DNA of 64,000 nucleotides from Hoplostethus atlanticus (taxonomy: Eukaryota; Chordata; Actinopteri; Trachichthyiformes; Trachichthyidae): positions 608,501 through 672,500 of the forward strand of contig JAXDDX010000050.1 of the NCBI GenBank assembly GCA_034670405.1, given 5' to 3'. Position 1 is the stretch's first letter; every line of letters starts with the position of its first letter. A model generated the notes under the pieces. The model saw only the letters and a list, made by a program, of their open reading frames with translations. It had not been told where the DNA came from and did not search any database. Of this stretch, positions 36,172-54,324 are shown one piece after another. The position numbers and the translations under genes are program-made.

Positions 36172-37460
36172 AAACTTTCATTTCGACTAAGTGTGTTACT
36201 ATGTGAAAAGCCCATGTTCCAATAAGCGTACTTGTTCCGTGGTCAAACAGACTTCAGTAGATTTAATGGAACAGGCTTCTTCTCTGCTTTGCATTTTATG
36301 GAAAGGATGACAGACCATTGCCTGTGTTTGGCTAAGAACACAAGGGAGCTTACCTTACGGGATACAGAGGTCAATTCAGATGAGAGAGGAACATTTAAAC
36401 CCAATTCAGTATTTAATGTTATAACCTACATTCAAGTTCAGACAACCTACACACAGTTACAATAGCTGACATAATTGAGACATAACAGAAGAAAATAATG
36501 TTCTTTGCTAAGTCCTCGGACAGCATCCTGTATTTGCACATAACCGTCACTTAAACAATGTTACAATAAAAAGTGCCATTGTGAAAGTAAGGACATTAGC
36601 AACTGTTAAAGGGTTATTTTAGGACATACCACCAGATAAGGAAATACCAGGAGGCATTCAGAAAAATTTAAAAACGAATGCACGGTAATTACCAACTTCC
36701 TATTATGTTACAAAAGACAGAAGTACGGATATAATGAACAGTTTATTCAAGCCCAGAGACTAAATGTGCCAGTCGAGACTCTTATCAAACATGCTATGAA
36801 TACCCTTGTTGTTTCTCAACTCATGAATAGGTTTAGGTGTGTCAATTACTTTCTTCGTGCATGTAAGGAGGCCACGCTCGGCCGAAAACAGTCAGCCCTC
36901 CATGAACAGAGACTTGGCATACAGTCAAATGAAAGTATAAAGTTCTGATAGGGCTACAACGTCTTGGTGTTAAACGTCTTGGCCATTTCGACTAACGTTT
37001 CAATAAAATGAGTTTCATTTCAGTTGGCTAACAAACCCAACCCCCGCTCGCTTTAGGCCTACTGCAAATCCCCCCCAATCCTTTTTACACGATCTTCTCG
37101 CAAATCTACTGATTTCGTTGTCAGTTGAATATCCTCCAAAATCGTAACCTACTGCACGCGCAAACAAATGAAACCGATTTTTTTCAACTGCATTATGTAC
37201 GACCAAGGTCCCACCAAGACATTTTGTAGCTGGACAAGATCGTAATCAGGCCACTGGTAGCCATAACATTGACAGCACAACGACAACGTCGGAAGAGAAC
37301 AGGAAAGTAGACTTAAGACTGCGAAACAGCTTCACGCGCTACGTTTAAGGTAGTCTGCTGTCAAAATGTATTGTTCTAAATTGTTTCTGTTCTAAATTGT
37401 TTCTGTTCTAAATTATTCTAGCCTAGCCCCAATATGTAGTTATTGAATTTCGCCACTTAC
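36172..37460 (-). other. anxa11 intron 1, portion outside the duplication
   Basis: This is unique sequence between the right breakpoint of the duplication and the exon 1 donor. Short ORFs here lack any recognisable domain. A 16-bp tandem (TGTTCTAAATTGTTTC, three near copies) is at about 37372-37418. Confidence 0.6.
37372..37418. repeat. 16-bp tandem repeat, three copies
   Basis: TGTTCTAAATTGTTTC repeated about three times, close to the anxa11 exon 1 donor. Confidence 0.85.
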
Positions 37461-37530
37461 TTTCGTCTGCTAGTAGTATCTTCCTTGAGGGCGTAACGTT
37501 ATTGCTGTAACTAGTCCTGTCTGTATTTAA
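37461..37530 (-). promoter_or_regulatory. anxa11 non-coding exon 1 and core promoter (predicted)
   Basis: A consensus donor (AAA|GTAAGT on the minus strand) has its exon edge at 37461, and the next acceptor in phase with the 5' UTR is at 35645. A TATA-like TTAAATAC lies at 37523-37530, which would place the start of transcription near 37495. This region lies outside the duplicated unit, so only copy B is linked to it. It faces zcchc24 head-to-head. Confidence 0.45.
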
Positions 37531-38199
37531 CTGGTGTGGGTGGGACTCATATTTTCCATATACGGAACCCACCCGTCTTCCAGTCAGAGAGCAGTGACGG
37601 ACAGCTGCTCACTCAGCACGTGATACAACACACCCTCCTAAACAATTAAGTGTACGTTCCAGAATGACACGGAAAATGTGAGAGAGCCACTCACGATCAG
37701 CATTTCACAAGAGTGACGCCACGTTTATTGACTGTATCATTTCAACACTATCTTGCGTCAAAAAACAACAACATTTGTAAACAAAATGGAGGGTAAACCC
37801 ACCTAAACTCAGTTTATATGCGGAATAAGTTTGCCAACCTTTTTAAACTGACATATTTTAGAGTATACACCATACTAAGTAATATAAATTACATAAAGAT
37901 GGTCTTTTCAGAGGAAAAAACAAGTTGAATAAGTATATATATTTATCTGTCTAAGTATCTATCTGTCTACCTGTACATCTATCTGATATTTATTTAATCT
38001 ATTTACCCAGAAAATAGAGGTGTAGAGGTGGACAGGCAATGGAGGATGATGAAATCATTTTAATTCACTATTGTAATGTCTCCATAATCAAATCCTCATG
38101 AGAGATGGACCTGGCAGATGGTTTTTGTCTCACTAACATATCAGCAAAGCAAAGTCCCTCTCAGAGAGCCTGTTGGTGGTTGGGACATTTGAGGCATGT
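37531..38199. other. anxa11 upstream intergenic DNA
   Basis: GC-richer promoter-proximal sequence up to about 37700, then AT-rich DNA with a short TCTATCTG-type repeat near 37950-37985. No gene seen. Confidence 0.5.
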
Positions 38200-39140
38200 A
38201 CCTAAACCTGACCTGATGGGTTCCAATAAAAATCCCCCGGGTAACTGAGCTCTAGCAGGATAGGTTATGACACTCTGCTGTGTCATAACCTGGAACTCCT
38301 CATCTGCACTTTCCTGTTGGATCTTCATGTCATTGAGGTGTTGGTTGAGGCTGAGGATGTGGCAATCAGTATTTAGAAGTCTCTTCAAGGGGCCGGTGAT
38401 AGTTTTATCAGCCAGAAAAGCTTTTTATTGGGAATCAACAATGATGGCTCTCAGGAGCTGATTTGAGTTGGGAAGGGATTGAATCAGTATGGTGTTGATG
38501 ATAAACACAGCTGCAGCATTGTGGCAGAGGATGTTAACTTTATTGCCGATGAAAGTAACCATATGGTTTTTCAGGCCAAGGGTGTCAAGTTAGGTCCTCA
38601 GCAGCTAAGGAATCCCTACCTCATAACAACACCTTCAGGCATCTTCAATGCCTCCTTTGCCTCCTCTTCCAGGTGCATTTTACAAAAGATGTTTGACATA
38701 GAGCTCAGCTCTGACTTGGTAACTTCACTAAGACTGTTCCAGTTCTTTATTGCCACTGGCAGGAGATTCTCTCTTACAGCCTACAACTCTCTATTCAATG
38801 ATGGATTTACTGTTCTGACATGGTTGTTTTTTATGCAGGCAGTCAATTTTGCAATGTTCTCATCTGTGGTCCCCTCTTTAATGAACCCAGCCAGCTCCTT
38901 TATCCTGTGCATGAAGGAGTCCATTGTGCTCTCTCTGTACACTACTGCCCGCTCCGTTAAAGTGTCATTGATTTCCCACTGGTTAAGCTGACCTCAAAGT
39001 CTTGACAATGTTTATGACATTTGGAAGTTGCATGCAGTTTCCAGTGTTAGAAGTGATCGGTTTGCTTAGAAGGGCCTCTGCAAGTTGGATATCAGCAAGA
39101 CTTCTGGCTTCAACAAGGAGCTGCAACTTGAGCCAACTTG
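38200..39140 (-). pseudogene. decayed coding relic, probably transposon-derived
   Basis: On the minus strand one frame reads as protein-like sequence over most of this span. Segments are VEARSLADIQLAEALLSKPI, a stretch with ESTMDSFMHRIKELAGF, then TACIKNNHVRTVNPSLN, a block ending NWNSLSEVTKSELSSM, and, near the left end, TGPLKRLLNTDCHILSLNQH. At least two in-frame stops and frame changes break it, and no introns are evident. The style resembles multi-copy, transposon-associated fish proteins of unknown function, but that is from memory and I do not assign a family. The long plus-strand ORF over 38479-38991 is the antisense shadow of this relic. Confidence 0.5.
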
Positions 39141-41280
39141 TTAAGACCTGTGTTTATCAACCTCTTCCTCATACAAACATTCATTGATAGAAGATTAATT
39201 ATTACTTTCTACAATCAATGATTACTTCCCTGATTATTTTACTGGTGTATCTGGCATCTTTCATGGGTGTATCTGCCATCTTGAAAACTGGTTATGATGT
39301 CTTCATTCATTAGACATTTTAGTTTCAATGAGCTATTTCTTTTCTTTTTCCTGTTGTTTCTGTGTCTGCCTTATAGCTCCATTAACAAGCTATGTAGGGT
39401 TTGTTGCATGTTCCCTTTCTTGTCTGCCATCTTCCTTATCTTATTGGTCTTGATAGAATAGTTTTTTTACGTAGCTCTTTTTTAAAATTTTTTTTTTATG
39501 TAGCACTCTGGTAATGCACTCTGACTCCCTCTACAGTTGCACCCGATGCACAAGCCATTGCAATACCTTTGGAGAAAGGGGTATAACTCCAAAGATAACT
39601 TTCATGACCATGCAAATGTCCATGTGAGTTCATCACATTTGGTGAGGCCTGGCCATACTGGGCCAACTTGTTGTCACCCCACAGTGCTTGCTAGTTAACG
39701 CCACAAAATATTGTGGGTTGTGGATTTGAATCAAACCCCAACAACCTATATATCAAAATGTAGCTTGAATGATGAACTGTTAACACACTTCCTCTTGGCA
39801 AGGAAATGTCACTTGAATCCAGTCCAGTTTCCGCACACATTGCTGGTTTACCAACTAAATTGTTCTGATGCGCTAGCTAGCTAATTCTAGCTACAGAGCC
39901 AAACAGATGGGCTAGAATAATCATTGTTGTTTCCTAACACTTTATTAAGCTTTATCTGCTGATGAAATGATACTATGTGGGTGTAATATCAACTAACTCC
40001 TGTCCAATGGTTACCATTCTAGTTTATGTACCTCAAAACATGGAAAAGATGTGTAGCTAATATATTGATTTTGTATTTTTTTTTTTATCACAGGTTGAGA
40101 ACAGCAGAGAGAAACAGTATAAACATAGAGTAGCAGATGAACAGTGGAGAACAGCAGCCACATCAGTAGAAAACGAATATAAAGGGAGAAACAGAGACGG
40201 TGAGGGTTGGGAATTGAGAGAGAACAAGGCCTGAGGTTGTCCAATCATCCTCAGGGAATTCTGTAAAAACAGTGGACAAAAATATGTGCAGAAAATGAGA
40301 TTATCCTACTTTGGGACAAGTAACAGTAGCCAAACAATCAATGCTGGCCAGTATACCAGTGAATTGATATGAATATTGTAAATGGTTTTGATATTATATA
40401 TTCACAATGTTTTCTGTTATCAGTATCAGTTTAATTTGAAGTTTTCTTGTTTGGAAACTGACATTGTGATTACAGGGGCTCATGATGTAACTCAAGGGTA
40501 ATTTAAGGTTGGGTAGGTGAGCGGGACATTTGATGTAATTTATTGAATGCAATCTAGTCCTACTGTGCTTCAAAACTGATTTGATAATTACATTTTAGAA
40601 CCAAACCCACATCTGACCTTTCAGAATTATACGTTTTTTAAAAATCTCTTTGGCCTTTAAAAAAATCAAATTTCTAATTGTCCTATGATTTTGATATTTT
40701 GCATTCAAAGTACCATGGGAGTGCAGCCATTGTTGAGCTATGTAGATAAGATTACACTACATATTTACAGATTACAGTACATGTATTTGAATATATACCA
40801 TGGCTGTATATTAATATATAAAATACATACTTCTATAAGACATGTGGTGGATTTTGACCACAAGAGGGAGCCCCATTTAAAGTATTGAGCAGGCTTGCAC
40901 CATGCCAGTGCCTGCCAGCTGCCGACATGAGTGTAGTTTTTTTGTCTAACCCTTGTGTCTTATATGTTTAAACCACCTTTGTTGAGAATCAATTATAAGT
41001 ATATGTGGCCTCTTCATCAATGAATCTGTATTTTCCAGCAGATGAGGGTTTTTTTTAGATAGTGGACATATAAACTGAAAACAGCCAAATGACTGGTATT
41101 ACTGACAATACTCGAATTTCAGCCTACATGAAAGTCTTAACTTGACTTAAGAAATGGGAGATGACCTGATGAGCATTTAGACTTACTAACAGACTACACA
41201 GGGCCACTTGAAAGATGAGAGTAAGTTGTTAAGTGTAGACTATCACCTCTGCATGTCCCTGAATAAATAACACCCATCCC

Positions 41281-41376
<96 letters not shown>

Positions 41377-41899
41377 GCGAGCAGTAGGCCTGTTTGGGAA
41401 GATAATAAATACAATCCAAAGTAAAATCACAACAGCAGTGCTGCTATGTATACAACACATCCCTGTGTCCTCTTTGGGCATCTGTTGGGTATGACATGGT
41501 GTGGGCACTTGCCATATCTTAGCCTTAGCCTCAGTCCGTATCTGGTCTTATAGTTTTTCTTATTGTAGAGTAATGGAGAGCATAGACGAAGCAAAACTTT
41601 GTATTATTTTATTTAGAGGCCAATGTTCTTTAAGCTGTGTGCACCTGCGCAATATAGTCTGGGGACCTACATTGAATAATTTATCACAATGACCAAAATA
41701 TATCTTGTCAGTCAAAAGTCATGGCTCCACTTTCCTCCCAGAAATTTAGTCTTTATAAGGAGATATAAGGAGAAGTTTTGGTGTCATACTGTTGATATTA
41801 TATTGTCCCTTCATTACTGAAGAAGTTGAGGGGTTGGGTTGATAGTTAGATGTACCCAATGAGCCAAATTAACCAATTGTCCTAACCAGTGTTAAATTA
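39141..41899. other. intergenic DNA between anxa11 and zcchc24
   Basis: No exon or RNA gene recognised. It contains AT-rich complex sequence, a CTCF-like motif at 40857-40871 and the CT/CA compound microsatellite at 41280-41375. Confidence 0.55.
41280..41375. repeat. (CT)n(CA)n compound microsatellite
   Basis: About 50 bases of CT repeat followed directly by about 45 bases of CA repeat, upstream of zcchc24. Confidence 0.95.
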
Positions 41900-46277
<4,378 letters not shown>

Positions 46278-46534
46278 TAATACAGCATACATACAGTGAT
46301 GAGACACAAGTAGCTTTTAACAATGTAAACTCCCTATTCATTTCAATGTAACATAATGTAACATAAAATCGTGGTTATGAATTAAGAATTATTACTATTC
46401 TATTGTTGTGGCACTACTCTGTCCTTTTGCATTACATTGATTTGTCTGTGTCTTTAGTGTCATATATTTTAAGTTGGGTCATACAAGCATTTGATTCCAC
46501 TCAAACTTGCTGTTAAACCAGCCAATCCTTGTGT

Positions 46535-46562
46535 CTCTCTGTCTCTCTCTCTCTCTCTCTTT
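46535..46562. repeat. (CT)n microsatellite
   Basis: CT-rich run with one TGTCT interruption in zcchc24 intron 2. Confidence 0.8.
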
Positions 46563-49366
46563 TTCTCCCTCTCTCTGGCTCTGGTCTGACCTACTTGTTA
46601 AACAGGCAGGCCTCTGTCTTCTGCAGTCATGTGTGCATGTGTGTGCGCACGCGTTGGTGTGTGTGTGCATGTTAATTGCCACGCCACTGAACTTCACTTT
46701 ACAAGAAACTATCCATTATAACTGCTGTAAATAAACCTGATGCATTATTTTGTTGTTTCTACTGTCCATCCTTGGATTTCACTATATCATCATGTTAGTT
46801 AGTGGGTTTGAAAACTCTCTCAACAAAGATGAACTTTTTTTCAGGTTGATCAGATTTTTTTTGTGGATTAATCCTCAAAGTTTTCACCTATTTCAGATTT
46901 TCATGAAGAATAATTTGCTAAAGTTACCATGGTAAATCAACAGCGAGCCCTAGCTGGGAAGTTCGCGTGCACACTAACATGACCGATGGAGTCCAAGCTG
47001 TTGTCAACGTCAGGAATCTATACTCATTTAGTGATCTACCCAAATTGTTTTAGCACTAATATCATCCCTAGCCCACTGACTTGCATTGGGAAAGAGATCT
47101 AGGCACTGACATGCTTTGAGGAACGAGGTCGAGGCTGATAGACAGAGTAGATAAATGCAGGTTGATGCAGGTGTGCAGCCATGTGAGTCTGCATGGAACT
47201 TTTCTTCTGCACATCTATATATGAAAACACCCCAAAGTATGAGAGGAAATCACATTCCTCTGAGATAGCATAGCTGAGGTGACATTTTGAGTGGTTTGCA
47301 AGAGATATTGAGGAAAGAATGGACCACTAAATGACTGTGGCGGCTCTCTCGTTGTGGCTTTTCAGGAATTGGTTTTATATAGCATCTTGTAAAGGCAAAC
47401 TTCATGGTTGGCACTGCGGTCTGAAAGTCATCTGATTTCATAAGAGGAACACAATGTCACTTTCCCGCTGAATTGTGGAATTTTAGCACAGAGTTGTTTT
47501 TTTGTTAGGCTGATGGTGACTAATTCTCTCTCGCTCGCTCTCTCTCCTTTCCCTCTTCTCTCTCTCTTTCTTTCTATGGGTGAGGTGCAATAGCATAACT
47601 CCAGCCCAGAGTCTCTGTTGTATGGAATGGTAATGAGGAGCAGATGTGAGATAAAAAATGCTTTGACTCCCTTTATGACAGATGATGACTGGTCTCAGGA
47701 GGTCTGTAAAAGACCTGTCCACTGATGAAATATCTCCTGCACAGCTCCAAACCCCAATGTGTGGGAATTAGATCATCTATTGACAACTCCAAGGGGATTG
47801 TTTTGGAGGTGGGACATCATGCACCATGTAATTTTTGCCTTTTGTCTCCCTCTTAAGTGGTCATACAGTTATTGACGCTAGCCTTGATCAAATGATATTT
47901 ATGTTCAACTTTGGAAGAGGTGTGAATTGAGTTTATTATGTTTGTATTCCATATCCTCATATTTGTAAATCCATATCCATTTTGTTAACACTGTGTACTT
48001 GAAGTGTTGAACTGGTGATTTTCCGGGAACCATTTTATGGCCAGTCAGTGAAAATGCTAACATTTTGTTTTTATTAAGACCAAATCTCCCTTGACGATTG
48101 AAGCTATGAAATCAATCTCTGCATAGCTGTAAATATACAGGGGCGTAACTCAAATTACACTCAGTCTTCCTCTGGTTTATATTTCAGCTGTTCGCTAAAC
48201 TGCCAACGGAAACACAAAAAGCAGCGGTCCCCAAACGGCCTCCACACCTACACAGTTCAACACCGTCTCAGTTATTTAGCCCTCTCATGGGCTTTTCCCT
48301 CCATAAATTTACCGTCCATTTGTGCTACATCACGTACACTATTGTACAGTCACCTTTCACTGCATGCATCGCTTGACTATCCGAGGACAGCCGAGGCTTG
48401 GTTGACCGGGTGAAGGCCCAGATGCGGTACATATCTTGCTATAAAGACTCTTTAATATAGAGAGGGTCGCACCTGGATGTTTCCTTGGCCAAGGCTTGTG
48501 TCATTCTCTGAGCAATATTTTCCAGTCCTACAGCATCACTAGGAGAAACGCTATTCCACAACATGGAGTAATGCATTGTGTGCCCAGGGAGACTTTGCCG
48601 TCTACTGGAAGGGGAAATTCATTTGAGGATAAACTCGTGCCCACTAAGGGTTCGTCCTGTCCAGACGTACTCTGCCAATGAAAACAGAGGCCTCTGACTT
48701 CACAGAGCGCTGCTGAGGTTGTGATCCTGGTCCAGCATGGATCATCACATTCTGATGATATGTGCATTCTTCTTATTCCACTTCAACACTTTTACTGTTA
48801 TTTTGTTCTATTCATTTGTAACATAGACTTTGGGGAGTTCACGTATCGCACCCACCATCCAATTCTCCTACTATGATTGTTTGCTTGGTGTGAGTTAGAT
48901 CAGAATCAGACTATATTTTAAGCCCCTTTTTCCCTGTTACCTATTAGGAAGCAGCCATGGAAGAGTAACTTTGTCCATTCCTGGTGTGAAAGAAGACGAT
49001 AGGCTGATGACCTTTGGTCATCAAGTGAAAGCCACAGGCCAGGCAGCAGCTGCCCAGCGCTCCCTGCCAGGGGGACAGAGGTGTTATGTAAACTGGCTTT
49101 TATTCAGAAAATGAGGTCGCTCCCCCAGTTATGAGCAGAATGCCCCTCGCTGCCATGCTCTGGCCCCCTGCCAAGATGTCTTCCACTTGCACTCATGATT
49201 TGGTTCTGTTCTGTTGCCTAATCCATCAACAGTTGGCCCCGCCTCTGATTTCTGTGATCAAAACGATGCACTTATTGACCTCCTTGTTTCCCAAATGGAA
49301 GGATTAACATATGGAAAATGCCTGCCGGAATGCAGGTTTGTGGGAACGTGGGGGTGGCTGTGTGTG

Positions 49367-49374
49367 TGTGCGTG

Positions 49375-49457
<83 letters not shown>
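49367..49457. repeat. (GT)n microsatellite
   Basis: Nearly uninterrupted GT run of about 90 bases. Confidence 0.95.
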
Positions 49458-49460
<3 letters not shown>

Positions 49461-51654
49461 CTAGACTCCTGAGTCACCATGAGCCATTGGTGGTCAGATT
49501 GCATTCCCATAACTTGTCCCCACAGCAAGAACTGGACCACATATTGGAAGTGGTTCAGTCCTTCAGCCAGAAATCTATTTTCATGACCATCATTTGCCTC
49601 TGCCGAAATTGCAGACAATTAGAAATGGGGACAATGCTTAGCTGCTGAAAAAGTCTGAGCGCCTGAAACAATTGACGTCACAGCTGACTATGTGAGGCTT
49701 CTGCTGCATCTGATGCTACTGATGGCTTGAATTGTGTTGACATTGATGAAAAACCGCTGTGGCACATCTTAGCCCCTTGAGGCTATTGAAACACATTATA
49801 CATTGAGCCCATGTCATCATTGAAACATGAAATTTGATGTATGTATCCGTCAGAGGAAAAGAGAGCAGATGCGAGGACAGATAGAAAAGAGGAGCAGGGC
49901 AATGACATGCATCACAGTTACTTTGTTGATCAGAAACACATGAAGCCCATTGATCCACGTACAGAGCCTTCTTTATTCCAGTAGGATAATACGCCTTTTG
50001 TTCAACTGGTTATCATGGCCGTGGAATGCGTGTGTATATATAGCCTCTATTTCAAACTTTATTTTCTCTCCTTGAATTCTCCTGTAGGTCTTTCTGCTGC
50101 CTCTGGGAACAGTGGCACTTGTTTACAGCGGGTATCTGCGCTGTGGCCGACGTGGGCTAAATCTCCCGCGCGTTCTCCTAATTTCCCAGGAGAAATAATG
50201 TTAGCTGAAATAATCCATCTCAGCAAACGTATAATATGGATGAGAAAACACAGCTTGAATTTCAAAAGGGGTGTCCTATTTCACTTTGATAAGTACAAGT
50301 GCTGACATCTCCTGTCATCCCTCTCCGTCAGCCAAACCAGCGTTGTTCAGGTGATTCGGTCATGCCACTCTCCACACTCCTGTTTATCTGGCTGTGACCA
50401 TATGCCCATGCTTTGGGTTGGGCCTCACGCCTCATCAGCGGTGGTAATTTCAGCAGCGATGTGTCCATTGTGACAAATGGTGACCATAATGTCCCTTAAC
50501 AGTGTCAACATGGAGACCCGAGGCTATAGCTGTGAAGTGAGGGCCTCATTACACCACAGGCAAATGGAGCTTTAAGCTCAGTAATGTGTTACTTGTCAAA
50601 ATGTGTGCTTTTCCTATCGTTGTGGTGATAAACTTAACAACTTAATGCTGTCATTATTGCAACTCACCTTGTCTGTTGGAGCAAACATCAATGGCTGTTA
50701 TGTGGATGTCTGTCAAATGCAGACATTGAAAACTGCAAGACAAACAGTAATCCTGTTCCAGATTGGTTGGTATAGTCGTGCTGAGATAATTGTGCAACCA
50801 CTTTGTTTTAATGGTTCAGTTTGTTGTTGTATTGCGGGGGAGAGGGGTCTAGCCTGCCTTGTCAAATGCACATCGCACGCAATTACATATCAAGTTTATG
50901 TTTTACTGTTGTTACATCACTGCTGACTGTGTGCTTCACTGCTGGAAAACAAGTAGTTCGGCCCAATGTGGACACACCCAATTTCCTGGAGCATGTAGCT
51001 CCACTAATAAAGTCTTAAATTGAATCAAGTTCACGACCCTTCATTTATATGAGCTCCCATACACACTAAGCCTAGTTTGGTCACACATTCAGTGTGTCTT
51101 CATACATTTTATTTTTCCAACTATTCACATTGGCAAAAGAATTTTGTTCATTCCCAACAAGATTTTGTGGATTGTAGGACAGAATAATCAACAATTAATG
51201 ATTGAATCAGTGTTAAGATAGTGCTCTTCAGATAACAGATACACTTATGTGAAACCAAAAGCTTTGGAGAAAACCTATTAAACAGCATGGGTAACACCAG
51301 GACACACAAAGTGGAAAAGATGAAAAAGTCCTCATTGTATTGACTTGGTGGAGAGTATTGTATATGATCCCAACAGGTCTTTGTCAAGGTCACAGCACAA
51401 GGATGGAAGGAAATCAGGACACTTAGCCACAGAACCACCAACTGCATATGCCCTTAAATAATTGACTGATAGAAAGGAGTTGATCCTAAGAGGACAAAGC
51501 CAACAATACAACTAAAAGGAAACAAGGTAATTAGTTTTATGCTTTTCATTTCCTCAAAGCATTACATTTTACTGCTAGCCCACAGTATTTAATATAGTTT
51601 ATTTTTTACCCTTTTTACCCAAGTGTGTTGATTACGAAAACTTTGTTTATAGAA

Positions 51655-51845
51655 ATGACCTTGGTGAGTAAGTGTATGCTACACCCACACATTCACACCT
51701 GGCAGTTGCTGATGGTACCAGCATTGTCTTGTGGTGTTAGCCACTGAGCAGCGTCTTGTTCACTTCACCCACCCAGTTTTTCCCAGCCGGTCCTGGGATA
51801 TGAGCCGATCACTTCTCTATCCATTAGGCTACCACCACCCCTTAC
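51655..51845 (-). mobile_element. tRNA-derived SINE remnant
   Basis: On the minus strand the sequence begins GGGGTGGTGGTAGCCTAATGG. A-box-like TAGCCTAATGG is at 51821-51831 and B-box-like GGCTCATATCC at 51796-51806, followed by CAGGACCGGCTGGGAAAAAC, a body typical of fish tRNA SINEs. The two boxes are only 14 bases apart, so part of the tRNA arm is deleted. It is not a functional tRNA. Confidence 0.6.
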
Positions 51846-54287
51846 ATTGCAGGGACTTTGCAATACTGAAGCAGCGTAACAGAGCTGGAGGCTTCCTAAA
51901 TTACAATTTTCCTGTCTAAAAAAATGTATTTTAGGGCCCGTTTTCATTTTCCCTTTAATGCAACTTCCAACTCATACTCAGAAAACCTCTACCTCAAACC
52001 TTTGGCAAAATATTGTGCAACTCTTGTTTTGGAAACACAATGTTAAGTTGGACAAAACAGGTTGCTAGCCTTCTTTGATAGTCAGTCCAATGTTGATTGG
52101 ACAATGGTTCAACACAGATTATGTGGGCTTAATGTAGCTGGAGACGTTAGCTGTCCCCAGAGGCTAATGTTCCTGGGAGGAGAGAACATACATTATACAT
52201 TTGTACTGCAGCTATGATTACGGCCTTAACTTAGCTAAACTGATCTCCATTTAACCACCCCTTGCATTCACTGAAAAGTATCTAAATATAATACAGTGTA
52301 ATCATCTGTTTACTTTCTCTTCCACCTCCACCAGCTGTTTCTGTTCTATACAGAGCACGTCTTTTCTTTCTTTGTCTCTTCTCTCCCTCTATGTTTCTTT
52401 ATGCCACAGTTTATTAACACTGTTGATAAACAGTCTCTCACCGCCCCTGTCACACTTCATCATTTGTCATAATGGAATGCACCACATTTTATCCCCGTGG
52501 TCTTTGTGCCCTGGGGACAATTTTGACGTAATTGCAGTTAGTTTCTGTGTCAGGCAGGCAGTTTGGATGCTTCGCTCTCATAGTGAGCACTATTGAGTGA
52601 GCTTGTCAGTGTTGTCCGTCAGAGACAGAGAGGGTATAGTTTGGGAGTGTAAGAAAGGCACAGAGCTGAGAGACGGCAAGCCAGAGAGAGAGGAGAGTGA
52701 GAGCACTTCCCCTGAAAGGAAATCAAAGTTAAAAGAATGATAAAAGTGGGGTTTCCTGCCAGCTGGTTTGTGTTCTGTACAGGAATCCCATTCTTCCTCT
52801 GGGTTTTTGCTGAGACAACAATTGCGCCACTTCCTGTTTTGGTAACCATGACACTTCGCCCCTTCTTTCTGAGGCAGCGCTATTATATCACCAAACATTT
52901 TCCACGGGCAGGTAAACTCAGTGCTGCGATCAGCTTCATGGTAGAATCTTGGATGAAATGTTGAAATACACTGAAATGAAAACGTCCTCATCAGAAGAGA
53001 GGTATTTGAATTCACCTTCTGCTGAATTTGCCTTCCTGTTTCTGAATATGCCCTTTTTTAAGTTTAGCCTACGTTGACACTTAGTAAATCCCTTGTCTCA
53101 CTTCAAATGTCACCACCTCCTATGGTCTGATCAGTCACTGCTTTCACTCAAGAATAGACTACATCATGCTGCGCCCTAATATGTCCTTCACTGAAACCCA
53201 TCTGATTGGCTAAGGCGGTTATGTGGCTAACCTAGATGATTATTTTTCCATGAACTCTATTTGGAGACAGAGTTTCTTATAGGCCTGAATCCCCTTCCTG
53301 CCACACCGCTGAGCCAGCATTGTAGGATTTAATAAAAGAAAATAAACAATAATGTGTAGAGCGTCAGTTGCCCCTCACATCACCTTATGTAAGCTAGTAA
53401 TAGCAGCAACAAGAAACAAGGTCACCACTCATTTTATAAGTGATTCTGAACATGCTCTATCTCTTGTCTTCTTTTCATGTCTTACATTGCCCTCGCGCCC
53501 TTTCCTTCAAAATGTACCTTTTTACATGATATCACCTTTGCACCTGCATCTATAGCAGGATAAGAGAATATTGATCAGAGTCATCAACAAGAATAATGGA
53601 AACCTGAAGACTGGTTACAGTAATTAACACTTTGGCTGCGGTGTCACTGGGGTCAGCAGCGATACGCCGAAGCCTAGAGGGAACTAGAACAGGATGGTTC
53701 GGTACACACTGAGCAGCACACCAATGGGGAGGGAGGGGTCAGAGGTCAGATTTTCATTACAGCATGATGTCCTGTTAGCGCACCAGGGCCAGGGGATTTT
53801 GTTGGCTCATAATAAACGCTGACCTGCTCTTATATGACCTCCTCAGGTACAACTCACACATTCCTGAAACCACACGTCATCACATCAATACTGTAAATCA
53901 AATAATCCTCCCTAGGTTCCAGTAGAAAACATCAAAGCATCATACAAAGAAACGTATTGAGCCCGTGCTGGCTGGTTGAGTCAGCTCATGTGCTTATTAT
54001 ACACCAGTGACTGCATGGGTTTGAGTTTCAGCTCATGCTACGTTGCCACAGCCTCGTCTCTCTTCACTGTAACTATTGTGGAAAACTCTAATAAGACAGT
54101 TGAGGAGGGTGTACGGCCAGAAGCACTCCACAAGGAAGGACAGTTCCACCGATCAAACCCGCCACCGTCTCTCTCCTTAGAGGACCTCCTGTCTAGTGCA
54201 CGTCTTGGTTGAACTCACTGCTGCTCATGGCGACACCAGTTCTCGCCACATGTGAACAGCACTGATATTAGACAGATTGACAGAGAC

Positions 54288-54323
<36 letters not shown>

Positions 54324-54324
54324 G
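54288..54324. repeat. (AGAC)n microsatellite
   Basis: About nine AGAC units in zcchc24 intron 2. Confidence 0.93.

Noticed and set aside
38479..38991. 170-codon plus-strand ORF as a new gene
   Set aside because: It lies antisense to a protein-like minus-strand frame, has no splice or domain support, and its composition is what a reversed coding strand gives.
51781..51845. Functional tRNA gene on the minus strand
   Set aside because: The A and B boxes are too close, no cloverleaf can be drawn, and a SINE body follows.
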